Of a stretch of DNA of 64,000 nt, positions 44,875 to 53,856 are shown piece after piece. The position numbers and the translations under genes were made by a program. Numbering within the stretch: position 1 is the first letter of the stretch; the number at the start of each line of letters is the position of its first letter. The stretch is taken from the NCBI GenBank assembly GCA_900544675.1, contig UQVZ01000006.1:1-64000 (forward strand), given 5' to 3'. The notes under the pieces were generated by a model, which saw only the letters and a program-made list of their open reading frames with translations, was not told the DNA's origin and made no database searches. Origin of the DNA: an uncultured Bacteroides sp. Lineage in GTDB: Bacteria; Bacteroidota; Bacteroidia; Bacteroidales; Bacteroidaceae.

Positions 44875-44882
44875 GTATCTTT
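44875..44882 (+). promoter_or_regulatory. -7 element for serB
   Basis: TATCTTTG matches TAnnTTTG and lies 38 bases before the serB start. The -33 element is not clear. Confidence 0.45.
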
Positions 44883-44920
44883 GCAAATAGAAAAAACAAC
44901 AGTATTGAATCTGAAAGTGC

Positions 44921-46156
44921 ATGGAAAAAACGAACACCGAACTCATCTTGATACGAATCAGCGGATTGGACCGTCCGGGACTGACTGCTTCCATTACAGA
45001 AATATTGTCGCGCTACGAGGTTGATATCATGGATATCGGACAAGCCGACATTCACAGTACTCTTTCATTGGGCATCCTTTTCAAGTGTGATGAAAAAGAT
45101 TCGGGAAATGTAATGAAAGACCTTTTGTTCAAGGCTTCAGAGTTGGGAATCAACCTTCGTTTCTATCCCATATCGGCAGAAGAATACGAAGAATGGGTCA
45201 ATATGCAGGGCAAGAACCGCTACATCCTGACCTTGTTGGGACGCAAGCTGACGGCACAACAAATAGCGGGAGCCACTCAGATTCTTGCCGACCAAGGGCT
45301 GAATATCGATGCTATCCGACGTCTGACGGGACGTATTCCGCTGGATGAACGCCAAGCCCGTGTGCGTGCCTGCATCGAATTTTCCGTGCGCGGTACACCG
45401 AATGACACCGATACGCTGCAACGTGAGCTGATGAAACTGAGCAACCGGCTGGGGATGGACTTCTCATTTCAGAAAGATACGATGTACCGACGGATGCGCC
45501 GCCTGATTTGTTTCGATATGGACTCTACACTCATCAAGACAGAAGTGATAGACGAACTGGCTGAACGGGCAGGCGTAGGCGAACAGGTACGTGCCATCAC
45601 CGAACGGGCAATGCGGGGCGAAATAGATTTCCGCGAAAGCTTTACCGAACGCGTGGCTTTGCTTAAAGGGCTGGACGAAAGCGTGATGAAGGACATCGCC
45701 GAACATCTGCCCATCACCGAAGGAGTGGAACGTCTGATGTATGTGCTGAAAAAATACGGCTATAAAATAGCGATTCTCTCGGGCGGATTCACTTATTTCG
45801 GCAATTACCTGAAAGAGAAGTTCGGCATCGACTATGTATATGCCAATAACCTGGAGATTGTAGACGGAAAACTGACCGGACGCTATATAGGCGACATTGT
45901 AGACGGCAAACGGAAAGCCGAACTGCTGCAATTGATAGCCCAGGTAGAAAATGTCGATATCGCGCAGACCATTGCCGTAGGCGACGGAGCAAACGACCTG
46001 CCGATGCTCTCAGTGGCAGGTTTAGGCATCGCGTTCCATGCCAAGCCTAAGGTAAAGGAAAACGCCCGCCAGTCTATCAGCACCATTGGGCTGGACGGCG
46101 TGTTGTATTTCCTGGGATTCAAAGACTCGTACCTGGACGAGCGGGCAAACCGTTGA
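44921..46156 (+). CDS. serB: Phosphoserine phosphatase with N-terminal ACT domains
   Basis: SerB performs the last step of serine synthesis, removing phosphate from phosphoserine. The 411-residue protein begins with two ACT-like domains (1-85, ILIRISGLDRPGLTASITEI; and about 98-180, RYILTLLGRKLTAQQIAGAT), which usually sense amino acids. It continues with a HAD phosphatase that has the catalytic FDMDSTL (Asp199, Asp201), LSGGFTYF and VGDGANDLPML. Serine feedback through the ACT domains is therefore likely. The helicase gene follows 20 bases later. Confidence 0.93.
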   Translation: MEKTNTELILIRISGLDRPGLTASITEILSRYEVDIMDIGQADIHSTLSLGILFKCDEKDSGNVMKDLLFKASELGINLRFYPISAEEYEEWVNMQGKNRYILTLLGRKLTAQQIAGATQILADQGLNIDAIRRLTGRIPLDERQARVRACIEFSVRGTPNDTDTLQRELMKLSNRLGMDFSFQKDTMYRRMRRLICFDMDSTLIKTEVIDELAERAGVGEQVRAITERAMRGEIDFRESFTERVALLKGLDESVMKDIAEHLPITEGVERLMYVLKKYGYKIAILSGGFTYFGNYLKEKFGIDYVYANNLEIVDGKLTGRYIGDIVDGKRKAELLQLIAQVENVDIAQTIAVGDGANDLPMLSVAGLGIAFHAKPKVKENARQSISTIGLDGVLYFLGFKDSYLDERANR

Positions 46157-46176
46157 TTATAATAGAATAAGAATAT

Positions 46177-47427
46177 ATGAAGTTTACTGAACTGAATTTG
46201 GAAGACAGTGTCTTAGAGGCACTCGACGCTATGAATTTTATCGAATGCACTCCGGTGCAAGAACAAACCATACCCGTCATATTGGAAGGAAGAGACCTGA
46301 TAGGCGTAGCACAGACCGGTACGGGAAAGACCGCCGCCTATCTGTTGCCGGTCATCAACCAACTGAGCAAGGGAGGTTATCCGGCAGACGCTATCAATTG
46401 TGTCATCATGGCTCCTACCCGCGAACTGGCACAACAGATTGACCAGCAGATGGAAGGCTTTTCCTACTTTATGCCCGTATCCAGTGTGGCCATCTACGGA
46501 GGAAATGACGGTGTGCGTTTCGAACAGGAAAAGAAAGGCTTGACGCTGGGTGCGGATGTGGTCATAGCCACTCCCGGACGTCTCATCAGCCATTTGAGCC
46601 TGGGGTATGTCGACCTCTCGAAGGTGTCTTTCTTCATTCTCGACGAAGCAGACCGAATGCTGGACATGGGATTTTCGGACGATATCATGCAAATCGTGAA
46701 ATACCTGCCCAAAGAACGTCAGACCATTATGTTCTCGGCCACGATGCCCACCAAAATCCAACAACTGGCACAAAGCATCCTGAACAATCCGGTAGAAGTA
46801 AAGCTTGCCGTATCGAAACCTGCCGATAAAATCATTCAGGCGGCTTATGTGTGCTATGAGGCACAGAAGTTAGGCATCATCGAAAGCTTGTTCAAACAGC
46901 AGGAACCGGAACGCGTCATTATCTTCGCTTCTTCGAAACTGAAGGTAAAGGAAGTGACCAAAGCACTGAAACGGCTGAAGCTGAATGTCGGTGAAATGCA
47001 TTCCGACCTTGACCAAAGCCAACGTGACGAAATCATGCATGAGTTCCGCAACGGACGCATCAACATGCTGGTAGCGACCGACATCGTAGCCCGAGGCATT
47101 GATATCGACGACATACGGCTGGTTATCAATTACGACGTACCGCATGACAGCGAAGACTATGTACACCGCATCGGCCGTACCGCGCGTGCCAACAACGACG
47201 GATGTGCCATCACTTTCGTCAGCGAAACCGAACAGACCCGCTTCAAACAGATAGAAAATTTCCTGGGAAAAGAGATTTATAAATTGCCTGTTCCTGCCGA
47301 GCTGGGCGAAGCACCGGTCTATGCGCCGCATGAGAGCAGCCGTAACAAACCGGGCAAAGGGAAAGGCGGTTGGAAAAAACGTTCGTTCAACAACCGAAGA
47401 CCTCAGAAGAAAGGCGGAGGACAATAA
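46177..47427 (+). CDS. DEAD-box RNA helicase (RhlE-like)
   Basis: This ATP-dependent RNA helicase probably helps ribosome assembly or RNA turnover. The 416-residue protein shows the Q motif (FTELNLEDSVLEALDAMNF), AQTGTGKT at 45-52, PTRELAQQ, DEADRMLDMGF from 156, SAT at 187-189, and HRIGRTARA. A short, basic, glycine-rich tail (KPGKGKGGWKKRSFNNRRPQ) would bind RNA. It lies 20 bases behind serB and is probably cotranscribed. Assignment within the DEAD-box subgroups is approximate. Confidence 0.9.
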   Translation: MKFTELNLEDSVLEALDAMNFIECTPVQEQTIPVILEGRDLIGVAQTGTGKTAAYLLPVINQLSKGGYPADAINCVIMAPTRELAQQIDQQMEGFSYFMPVSSVAIYGGNDGVRFEQEKKGLTLGADVVIATPGRLISHLSLGYVDLSKVSFFILDEADRMLDMGFSDDIMQIVKYLPKERQTIMFSATMPTKIQQLAQSILNNPVEVKLAVSKPADKIIQAAYVCYEAQKLGIIESLFKQQEPERVIIFASSKLKVKEVTKALKRLKLNVGEMHSDLDQSQRDEIMHEFRNGRINMLVATDIVARGIDIDDIRLVINYDVPHDSEDYVHRIGRTARANNDGCAITFVSETEQTRFKQIENFLGKEIYKLPVPAELGEAPVYAPHESSRNKPGKGKGGWKKRSFNNRRPQKKGGGQ

Positions 47428-47481
47428 TCATTCGGCCGCTTTATCATGCACTTCTTTTTTCATCAATATTAAGTGCTTCTC

Positions 47482-47550
47482 CTGCAAGATTAATAATCTT
47501 ACACGCATAAGATTATTAATCTTCCACCTGTAAGATTATTAATCTTGCAG
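47482..47550. repeat. Three copies of AAGATTAATAATCTT
   Basis: CTGCAAGATTAATAATCTTA (47482-47501) pairs with TAAGATTATTAATCTTGCAG (47531-47550). A third copy (TAAGATTATTAATCTT, 47508-47523) lies between them. Each unit is itself nearly a palindrome, so alternative hairpins are possible. It stands 54 bases after the helicase stop and may act in ending or stabilising both convergent transcripts. Confidence 0.65.
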
Positions 47551-47625
47551 AAAACGCAGTCAGAAGGGAAGCTGTTTTCACTCTCTTGCAAACGCTTCAG
47601 AAGCTTTATTCGCGAGCGAAAAGAA

Positions 47626-48519
47626 TCAGCATTTCACTTTCAGTTCGTTCAAGATGCGGCGCATTTCTTCGAACGTGGTGATGCGGGTAGGCACCAGCGG
47701 AAGGCGCAGACGGTTCTTTATCATTCCCATCATGCTGAGCATTGCTTTCACACCGGCGGGATTGCCGTCGACAAAGAGCAATTTGAACAACTCGGTGAAC
47801 TGATGATGGATTGCCAGTGCGCTGGGATAGTCGCCTGCCAACGCAAGCCGTGTCATGCGGCTGAATTCACGCGGAAAAGCGTTTCCGATAACCGAGATGA
47901 CCCCTACGGCTCCCAGTGTAATTAGCGGAAAAGTAATGCCGTCGTCACCCGAAATCACATCAAAGCTGGCAGGTTTGTTCTTGATGATGTCATCCATCTG
48001 CGTAATGTTGCCCGATGCTTCCTTGATGGCTACGATGTTTTCGAAATCGCGTGCCAGACGCAAAGTAGTTTCGGCAGTCATGTTCACTCCCGTCCGTCCG
48101 GGTACATTATAGAGCACTACCGGAAGCTTGGTAGCTTGGGCAATGGCTTTGTAATGCTGGTAGATGCCTTCTTGCGAGGGCTTGTTATAATAAGGTACGG
48201 CAACGAGCACGGCGTCTACACCGGTCATGTCATCGTTTTTCAGCGTATCCACTACGGTTTGCGTACAGTTGCTGCTTACTCCTAACAGGATGGGCACCCG
48301 TCCGTTTGCCCGTTCGATAACCGTCTGTTTTATCTTTTTCTTCTCGTCGGCAGTCAGTGTAGGGGTTTCGGCAGTAGTGCCGAGTACACATAGGAAGTCT
48401 GTTCCGTTTTGTATCTGGTATTCCACCAGTCTGACGAGTGCGTCATAGTCCACACTTCCGTCTTCATTGAAAGGAGTGACCAATGCCACTCCCATTCCTC
48501 TCAACTTTCTTCGTATCAT
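47626..48519 (-). CDS. dapA: 4-hydroxy-tetrahydrodipicolinate synthase
   Basis: DapA condenses pyruvate with aspartate semialdehyde at the branch to lysine and diaminopimelate, which is needed for cell-wall peptides. The 297-residue protein has the TIM-barrel pattern with LGTTAETPTL, PYYNKPSQEG, LYNVPGRTG and the Schiff-base lysine in VAIKEASGN (Lys166). The start is ATG 48519; a TTG two codons upstream is also in frame. A -7 element lies 31 bases upstream. It is transcribed alone, after ligA on the same strand. Confidence 0.93.
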   Translation of the reverse strand: MIRRKLRGMGVALVTPFNEDGSVDYDALVRLVEYQIQNGTDFLCVLGTTAETPTLTADEKKKIKQTVIERANGRVPILLGVSSNCTQTVVDTLKNDDMTGVDAVLVAVPYYNKPSQEGIYQHYKAIAQATKLPVVLYNVPGRTGVNMTAETTLRLARDFENIVAIKEASGNITQMDDIIKNKPASFDVISGDDGITFPLITLGAVGVISVIGNAFPREFSRMTRLALAGDYPSALAIHHQFTELFKLLFVDGNPAGVKAMLSMMGMIKNRLRLPLVPTRITTFEEMRRILNELKVKC

Positions 48520-48549
48520 AATCAAAATATAAATGCGATATTAGTTTCG

Positions 48550-48557
48550 CAAAAGTA
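48550..48557 (-). promoter_or_regulatory. -7 element for dapA
   Basis: TACTTTTG on the minus strand matches TAnnTTTG, 31 bases upstream of the dapA start. Confidence 0.5.
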
Positions 48558-48614
48558 CGAATATTTTCTTTTCAAATGACAATCTTATTGTTTTTTTACT
48601 TCTAAAATTACAAA

Positions 48615-50618
48615 CTATGCTTCGCCTACCAAAGCCAGGAAATCCTCTTCGTTCATGATAGGGATATTCAGCGCTTTCGCTTTTTCCAGTTTGCTGGGAC
48701 CCATATTGTCGCCTGCCAGGATAAAGCTAGTCTTTTTCGAGATGCTGCCTACATTCTTTCCTCCATGCTTTTCAATCATCGCCTTGTATTCATCGCGCGA
48801 ATGGCGGGCAAATACGCCGCTGATAACGACAGACTGTCCCTGCAGCTTATCGGTATGCCCTGCCAAATCTTCTTCATCAGCTTCCAGTTTTACTCCGGCT
48901 GTGCGCAAACGCTCGATGAGATTGCGGTTCTTTTCATCGGCAAAGTAGCGGATGATACTGCCGGCTATTTTCTCTCCGATTTCGTCTACGTGAATCAGGT
49001 CGTCCAGCGAAGCGGATGCCAGAGCATCGATAGAGCGGAATGCTTTTGCCACTTTCTTGGCGACGGTTTCGCCCACAAAACGGATGCCTAAGGCGAAGAG
49101 AACTCTTTCATAGGGAACCTCACGCGAACGGTCGATGCCCTGAATGATATTTTCCGCCGACTTTTCTCCCATCCGCTCCAGGCGGCAGATGTCGGCAGCC
49201 TGTAAGGTATATAAGTCGGCTACGTCGTGTATCAGTCCTTCCTGATAGAATTGGTCGACGGTTTCCGGTCCCAAACCTTCGATGTTCATCGCACGGCGGC
49301 TGATAAAATGCTCAATCTTTCCTTTAATCTGGGGCGGGCACGAACTCTCGTTGGTGCAATAATAGGCAGCTTCGTCCTCGTAACGCACCAGTTGGCTGCC
49401 ACACTCAGGACAATGGGTGATGAAGGTGACTTTCTCGCTTCCCTCGGGGCGGGCGCTTACATCCACCCCTGTAATTTTCGGAATGATTTCCCCGCCTTTT
49501 TCTACATAAACCATGTCACCGATATGCAGATCGAGCGAGGCAATGATGTCGGCATTGTGCAAGGAAGCACGGCGCACCACTGTTCCTGCCAACTGCACCG
49601 GGTCGAGATTGGCTACCGGCGTAACGGCTCCTGTGCGTCCCACCTGGTAAGTGACTTTCTGCAGTCGGGTCAAGGCACGTTCTGCCTGAAACTTATAGGC
49701 AATTGCCCAGCGCGGCGATTTGGCCGTATAGCCCAAGTTGCGTTGCTGGCGCAGGGAGTTTACCTTCAGCACAATGCCGTCGGTAGCTACCGGCAGGTTC
49801 TTACGTTCCACATCCCAGTAATTGATGAAGTCGAATATTTCTTGCAGGCTTTTTACCTTACGCGATACGTGGGAAACTTTGAAACCCCACTTGGCCGCTT
49901 CCTGCAGATTTTCGAAATGCCCGTCGTGCGGCAAATCCTCGCCCAACATATAATAAAGGTAGGCATCCAGCTTGCGTGCGGACACTTCGGCCGAGTTCTG
50001 GAGCTTGAGTGTGCCCGATGCGGCATTCCTCGGATTAGCGAAGAGAGGTTCTTCACGCAATTCACGCTCGCGGTTCAGTTCTTCGAATACCTTCCAGGGC
50101 ATCAATACCTCGCCACGCATTTCGAACTGACGCGGATAACCCTCGCCGTGCAACACCAGCGGAATGGCACGGATGGTTTTTACATTGTCGGTCACGTCAT
50201 CTCCCCGCACACCGTCGCCACGTGTCACGCCACGCACCAGCTTGCCGTCTTCATAAGTCAGCGAAATGGAAGTGCCGTCGTATTTCAGCTCGCAACAGAT
50301 TTCGAAGTCCTCGTTCAAGGCTTTGGCAACACGCTCGTAAAACTCGGTCACCTCTGCCTGTGAATAGGTGTTGCCTAAGGAAAGCATGGGATACTTATGC
50401 TCTACTTGGGTAAAGTTTTTATTGATGTCGCTCCCCACCCGTACCGAAGGAGAGTTGGGGTCGTAATATTCGGGATGTTTGGCTTCCAGGTCTTGCAGTT
50501 CACGCATCAAGCGGTCAAATTCCTGGTCGGAAATAACCGGAGCGTTCAATACATAATAATTGTAGTTATGAAGATGTAGCTCTTCACGCAGTTGATCGAT
50601 TCTTTCTATTTCTGTCAT
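48615..50618 (-). CDS. ligA: NAD-dependent DNA ligase
   Basis: LigA seals nicks in replication and repair using NAD. The 667-residue protein has the NAD-binding region (YDPNSPSVRVGS), the adenylated lysine in ELKYDGTS (Lys112), VRGVTRGDGVRGDDVT, the zinc-binding cysteines (CPECGSQL, then CTNESSCP), a helix-hairpin-helix region, and a C-terminal BRCT domain with SGVFARHSRDEYKAMIEKHG. The start is ATG 50618; the longer version at 50654 would begin upstream of the -7 element at 50650-50643. It is divergent from trmD. Confidence 0.95.
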   Translation of the reverse strand: MTEIERIDQLREELHLHNYNYYVLNAPVISDQEFDRLMRELQDLEAKHPEYYDPNSPSVRVGSDINKNFTQVEHKYPMLSLGNTYSQAEVTEFYERVAKALNEDFEICCELKYDGTSISLTYEDGKLVRGVTRGDGVRGDDVTDNVKTIRAIPLVLHGEGYPRQFEMRGEVLMPWKVFEELNRERELREEPLFANPRNAASGTLKLQNSAEVSARKLDAYLYYMLGEDLPHDGHFENLQEAAKWGFKVSHVSRKVKSLQEIFDFINYWDVERKNLPVATDGIVLKVNSLRQQRNLGYTAKSPRWAIAYKFQAERALTRLQKVTYQVGRTGAVTPVANLDPVQLAGTVVRRASLHNADIIASLDLHIGDMVYVEKGGEIIPKITGVDVSARPEGSEKVTFITHCPECGSQLVRYEDEAAYYCTNESSCPPQIKGKIEHFISRRAMNIEGLGPETVDQFYQEGLIHDVADLYTLQAADICRLERMGEKSAENIIQGIDRSREVPYERVLFALGIRFVGETVAKKVAKAFRSIDALASASLDDLIHVDEIGEKIAGSIIRYFADEKNRNLIERLRTAGVKLEADEEDLAGHTDKLQGQSVVISGVFARHSRDEYKAMIEKHGGKNVGSISKKTSFILAGDNMGPSKLEKAKALNIPIMNEEDFLALVGEA

Positions 50619-50642
50619 TGTCGTTTCTGATGAAGTTTCCTG

Positions 50643-50650
50643 CAAAAATA
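50643..50650 (-). promoter_or_regulatory. -7 element for ligA
   Basis: TATTTTTG on the minus strand lies 24 bases upstream of the ligA ATG, which supports the shorter protein. Confidence 0.5.
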
Positions 50651-50694
50651 GCAAAAATGTGTCAGCGCACAGTGTGGGTAAGGCGGAAACTTTG

Positions 50695-50702
50695 TACTTT
50701 TG
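50695..50702 (+). promoter_or_regulatory. -7 element for trmD
   Basis: TACTTTTG is a perfect -7 element 20 bases before the trmD start, in the short divergent region shared with ligA. Confidence 0.55.
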
Positions 50703-50722
50703 CGAAAAAATAATAAGGAAGT

Positions 50723-51397
50723 ATGCGAATAGACATTATCACCGTTTTGCCCGAAATGCTCGAAGGCTTCTTCAATTGTTCCATCATGAGCCGGGCACAA
50801 AAGAAAGGCATTGCCGAATTTCATATACACAACTTGCGCGACTATACCTTCGACCGTTACCGGAAGGTGGACGATTATCCTTTCGGCGGCTGTGCGGGGA
50901 TGGTGATGAAGATAGAACCGATTGACCGCTGCATTTCGGCACTGAAAGCCGAGCGCGATTATGATGAAGTTATTTTCACCAGCCCCGACGGAGAACAGTT
51001 CGACCAGAAGATGGCGAATACGTTATCGCTCACTCAGAACCTGATTATCCTGTGCGGACATTTCAAAGGAATCGACTACCGCATCCGTGAGCATCTCATC
51101 ACGAAGGAAATCAGTATCGGCGACTATGTGCTGACGGGCGGCGAACTGGCGGCTGCCGTTATATCGGATGCCATCGTACGGGTAATACCCGGAGTCATCT
51201 CCGACGAGCAATCAGCGTTATCCGATTCGTTTCAAGATAATTTACTGGCTCCTCCCGTATATACCCGGCCTGCTGATTATAAGGGATGGAAAGTGCCCGA
51301 CATCTTACTCTCCGGGCATGAGGCAAAAATACGCGAATGGGAATTCCAGCAATCATTGGAACGTACCAAACGTTTACGACCGGACTTGCTGAAGTGA
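50723..51397 (+). CDS. trmD: tRNA (guanine-N1)-methyltransferase
   Basis: TrmD methylates G37 next to the anticodon of several tRNAs, preventing frameshifts. The 224-residue protein shows the family pattern: MRIDIITVLPEMLEGF at the start, FGGCAGMVMKIEPID, the knot segment LCGHFKGIDYRIREHLI, and ISIGDYVLTGGELAAAV. The length is normal. It stands alone, with ligA divergent on one side and a strong hairpin 43 bases after the stop, instead of in the rpsP-rimM-trmD-rplS cluster of many other bacteria. Confidence 0.95.
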   Translation: MRIDIITVLPEMLEGFFNCSIMSRAQKKGIAEFHIHNLRDYTFDRYRKVDDYPFGGCAGMVMKIEPIDRCISALKAERDYDEVIFTSPDGEQFDQKMANTLSLTQNLIILCGHFKGIDYRIREHLITKEISIGDYVLTGGELAAAVISDAIVRVIPGVISDEQSALSDSFQDNLLAPPVYTRPADYKGWKVPDILLSGHEAKIREWEFQQSLERTKRLRPDLLK

Positions 51398-51439
51398 AAC
51401 AATCTTTACATTCAGAGCTTGTAGGAAACACAGATAAAA

Positions 51440-51504
51440 CAGACGGCTGCAAGTGTGTCGCCTTCTCCTTTGAAAGGAAAAGGAAAAACACTTGCAGCCG
51501 TCTG
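51440..51504. terminator. Bidirectional terminator between trmD and pyrD
   Basis: CAGACGGCTGCAAGTGT pairs perfectly over 17 bases with ACACTTGCAGCCGTCTG around a 31-base loop. It lies between two convergent genes. Confidence 0.8.
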
Positions 51505-51548
51505 CTTTGTTCAGCTTATCGGAACTTTGTTTAAGCTGTCAAACTTTT

Positions 51549-52460
51549 TTATGCTTCCAACGCACCGATGATATCCTTTACCGAAGCGAAACCATGACGG
51601 TCGAGGTATTCATTAATGCCTTCCGCTACCTTGACCGTTATTGCCGGGTCGATAAAGTTTGCTGTTCCTATCTGGATAGCCGTCGCACCGGCAAGCAGAA
51701 ATTCTACCGCGTCACGTGCGTTCATGATGCCGCCCAATCCGACAACCGGAATCTTTACCGCCTTCGCCACCTGCCATACCATACGCAAGGCAATAGGCTT
51801 TACCGCCGCGCCGCTCATACCTCCGGTTATGGTAGACAATACCGGCTTACGCTTTTCGGCATCGATAGCCATACCCAATAAGGTGTTGATTAGCGATACG
51901 CTGTCTGCGCCGGCTCCTTCTGCCGCACGTGCAATTTCGGTAATGTCGGTCACATTCGGCGACAGTTTCACAATCAAAGTCTTGTGATACACCTTGCGGA
52001 CAGCCGCCACTACCTCTGCCGCCCCATGCGCCGTAACCCCGAAAGCCATTCCTCCCTGCTTCACATTCGGACACGAAATGTTCAGTTCGATAGCCGGAAT
52101 CGCATCCAGTTCGTTGATGATACGGGCTGTTTCGGCATAATCTTCTATCTGTGAGCCTGATACGTTGACAATCATATTGGTACGGATATCCTTGATTTGC
52201 GGATAGATGTGGTCGACAAAATAATGTACGCCCTTGTTCTGCAATCCGACTGCATTCAGCATCCCCATAGGAGTCTCTGCCATACGCGGATAAGGATTAC
52301 CTTCGCGGTGGTGCAAAGTGGTTCCTTTTACGATGATTCCCCCGATTTTCTCCAAATCTACAAAGTCTTGGAACTCAAGTCCGTAACCGAATGTTCCCGA
52401 TGCGGTCATTACCGGATTCGATAAAGCCAGCTTCCCTATGTTTACACTTAAATCTGCCAT
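51549..52460 (-). CDS. pyrD: Dihydroorotate dehydrogenase, catalytic subunit
   Basis: This flavoenzyme oxidises dihydroorotate to orotate. The 303-residue protein matches the class 1B type that works with an iron-sulfur subunit: NPVMTASGTFGYGLEF, a substrate-binding NAVGLQNKGV, INVSGS-like (VNVSGSQIEDY), ELNISCPNVKQGG containing the catalytic cysteine, and VVGLGGIMNARDAVEF for FMN phosphate. Its start overlaps the pyrK coding end by 13 bases, so the subunits are coupled. Together with pyrC at 8.5 kb it covers two steps of pyrimidine synthesis. Confidence 0.93.
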   Translation of the reverse strand: MADLSVNIGKLALSNPVMTASGTFGYGLEFQDFVDLEKIGGIIVKGTTLHHREGNPYPRMAETPMGMLNAVGLQNKGVHYFVDHIYPQIKDIRTNMIVNVSGSQIEDYAETARIINELDAIPAIELNISCPNVKQGGMAFGVTAHGAAEVVAAVRKVYHKTLIVKLSPNVTDITEIARAAEGAGADSVSLINTLLGMAIDAEKRKPVLSTITGGMSGAAVKPIALRMVWQVAKAVKIPVVGLGGIMNARDAVEFLLAGATAIQIGTANFIDPAITVKVAEGINEYLDRHGFASVKDIIGALEA

Positions 52461-53224
52461 AATAATTTCTTTATATTAAATACCGGACCTTCTTTACATA
52501 CACATACATGCCCTTCTTTGGTGTTTTCTACGCAACACAAGCAGGCTCCTACGCCACACGCCATAGTGTTTTCAAGCGAGACTTCGCAATCGATGTCATG
52601 CTCGTTGGCATATTTGGCAACAGCCATCATCATAGGTTTAGGACCACAAGTGCTGATAAGGTCAAACGTATTGTTTTTCAATACACTATGCATAGTAACA
52701 TATCCCTTTTCACCCATGCTTCCGTCTTCGGTAGTCGTATAGACATCGCCCAAGGCTTCAAACAGGTCCAATTGCAGCAAATCGTTCTTAGAACGGGCAC
52801 CCAGCAAGAAAGTCGGCTTAAATCCTCTTTTTAACAAGGCTTCTCCCAGATACAATAAAGGGGCTGTACCTACACCGCCGCCCACCAGCAACATTCTGGT
52901 TGCAGGATCAGTGGGTATCGTGAAACCGTTTCCTAATGGCATGACGATGTTCACTGTATCTCCAGGTTTTACAGTAGCCAGCTTCCGGGTTCCGTCTCCA
53001 ACCAATTGGATTAGAAACCACACTTCATTCTTTTCGCGGTCTACATAATTAATGGAAATAGGCCGACGTAAGAATGTCGTATTCGAACCATCTACCCGGA
53101 TTTCGGCAAACTGTCCTGGGAGCATCTCCGGTAAAGGCTCTGCTTGTGTCAATTTGAGCAACACATAGTTTGCGTGCAAACGTATGTTCTCAGTAACTGT
53201 CAAATCAAGAATGTATTTCTTCAT
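52448..53224 (-). CDS. pyrK: Dihydroorotate dehydrogenase, electron-transfer subunit
   Basis: PyrK carries FAD and a [2Fe-2S] cluster and passes electrons from PyrD to NAD. The 258-residue protein has the ferredoxin-reductase order: FAD-binding FLRRPISINY, the NAD-side glycine motif LLVGGGVGTAPLLYLGEALL, and the cluster cysteines in CGVGACLCCVENTKEGHVCV. It is the first gene of the pair and overlaps pyrD by 13 bases. A symmetric 15-base inverted repeat surrounds its promoter. Confidence 0.92.
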   Translation of the reverse strand: MKKYILDLTVTENIRLHANYVLLKLTQAEPLPEMLPGQFAEIRVDGSNTTFLRRPISINYVDREKNEVWFLIQLVGDGTRKLATVKPGDTVNIVMPLGNGFTIPTDPATRMLLVGGGVGTAPLLYLGEALLKRGFKPTFLLGARSKNDLLQLDLFEALGDVYTTTEDGSMGEKGYVTMHSVLKNNTFDLISTCGPKPMMMAVAKYANEHDIDCEVSLENTMACGVGACLCCVENTKEGHVCVCKEGPVFNIKKLLWQI

Positions 53225-53230
53225 AAAATA

Positions 53231-53292
53231 AATTGAGGTAAATTCGTTTTCTTTACATATCGTGCTGCAAAGATACGGAATTTACCTCAATT
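53231..53292 (-). promoter_or_regulatory. pyrKD promoter flanked by a perfect 15-base inverted repeat
   Basis: On the minus strand TATCTTTG (53275-53268) is the -7 element. AATTGAGGTAAATTC (53231-53245) and its exact complement GAATTTACCTCAATT (53278-53292) lie on either side, one just upstream of the -7 element and the other just before the pyrK start codon. Because transcription starts between the arms, the message contains only one arm, which argues for a DNA-level operator rather than an RNA hairpin. Confidence 0.6.
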
Positions 53293-53338
53293 CAGGGGAA
53301 AACATCCTCAGCTTTTACTGTTGAAAGGAATATTACAG

Positions 53339-53794
53339 TTAAGATTTCTCCGGTCTGAATACCTGATAGGTGCCGTTATCGAAGAAAATGCGTATCTCAA
53401 CAATTTTTGGTTGAGGCTTCTCGATGTATTTAACTTCCTCTTTTACAGATTCTTTAGAGGGGAAAATGGAAGAAGAAGGCACATTTTCCTTGCGAAAATC
53501 GAAACGCATTGTATTTCCGTCCGCATTTTCGCAATTCTCATTACTTGGATAAACAGAATTTCCATTTGGATTAGGCATTTCTTCGGAAGCTTTCATTTCG
53601 CCTTCTCCATAAAGCAACCAATTCAAGTTGATAGAAGGGTATGCTTTATGGATACGCATGACAACTTCCAAACTTGGCTTGTTCCGTTCGGTCAATATAT
53701 GTGATAAAGCCGATGTCGATATACCTATCTTCTCTGCAAATTCAGCATTGGTCAATGCTTCTTCTTGTATGATTTGTAGAATCCTGTCTTTCAT
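53339..53794 (-). CDS. XRE-family transcriptional regulator
   Basis: The 151-residue protein starts with a helix-turn-helix of the XRE type (residues 1-62: ILQIIQEEALTNAEFAEKIG, then STSALSHILTERNKPSLEVV, then NLNWLLYGEGEM). It ends in a tail of about 85 residues of unknown function. The ending IRIFFDNGTYQVFRPEK is the most structured part of that tail. I place the start at ATG 53794, because a perfect promoter at 53825-53856 begins transcription downstream of the longer alternative. The AT-rich gap behind it contains several copies of a motif like its own -7 region, which could be operators. Confidence 0.8.
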   Translation of the reverse strand: MKDRILQIIQEEALTNAEFAEKIGISTSALSHILTERNKPSLEVVMRIHKAYPSINLNWLLYGEGEMKASEEMPNPNGNSVYPSNENCENADGNTMRFDFRKENVPSSSIFPSKESVKEEVKYIEKPQPKIVEIRIFFDNGTYQVFRPEKS

Positions 53795-53824
53795 TGCAAA
53801 ATATACATATAAACTTAATGGATA

Positions 53825-53856
53825 CAAATGTAATTCCTTTTATTTTCTTTTGCAAA
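53825..53856 (-). promoter_or_regulatory. Consensus promoter of the XRE gene
   Basis: Read on the minus strand, TTTG (53856-53853) and TACATTTG (53832-53825) are exactly 20 bases apart, a perfect consensus. The start codon lies 30 bases downstream of the -7 element. Confidence 0.8.

Noticed and set aside
47482..47550. Possible CRISPR or integrase attachment site
   Set aside because: Only three short self-complementary units, with spacers of 6-7 bases; no integrase or cas gene nearby.
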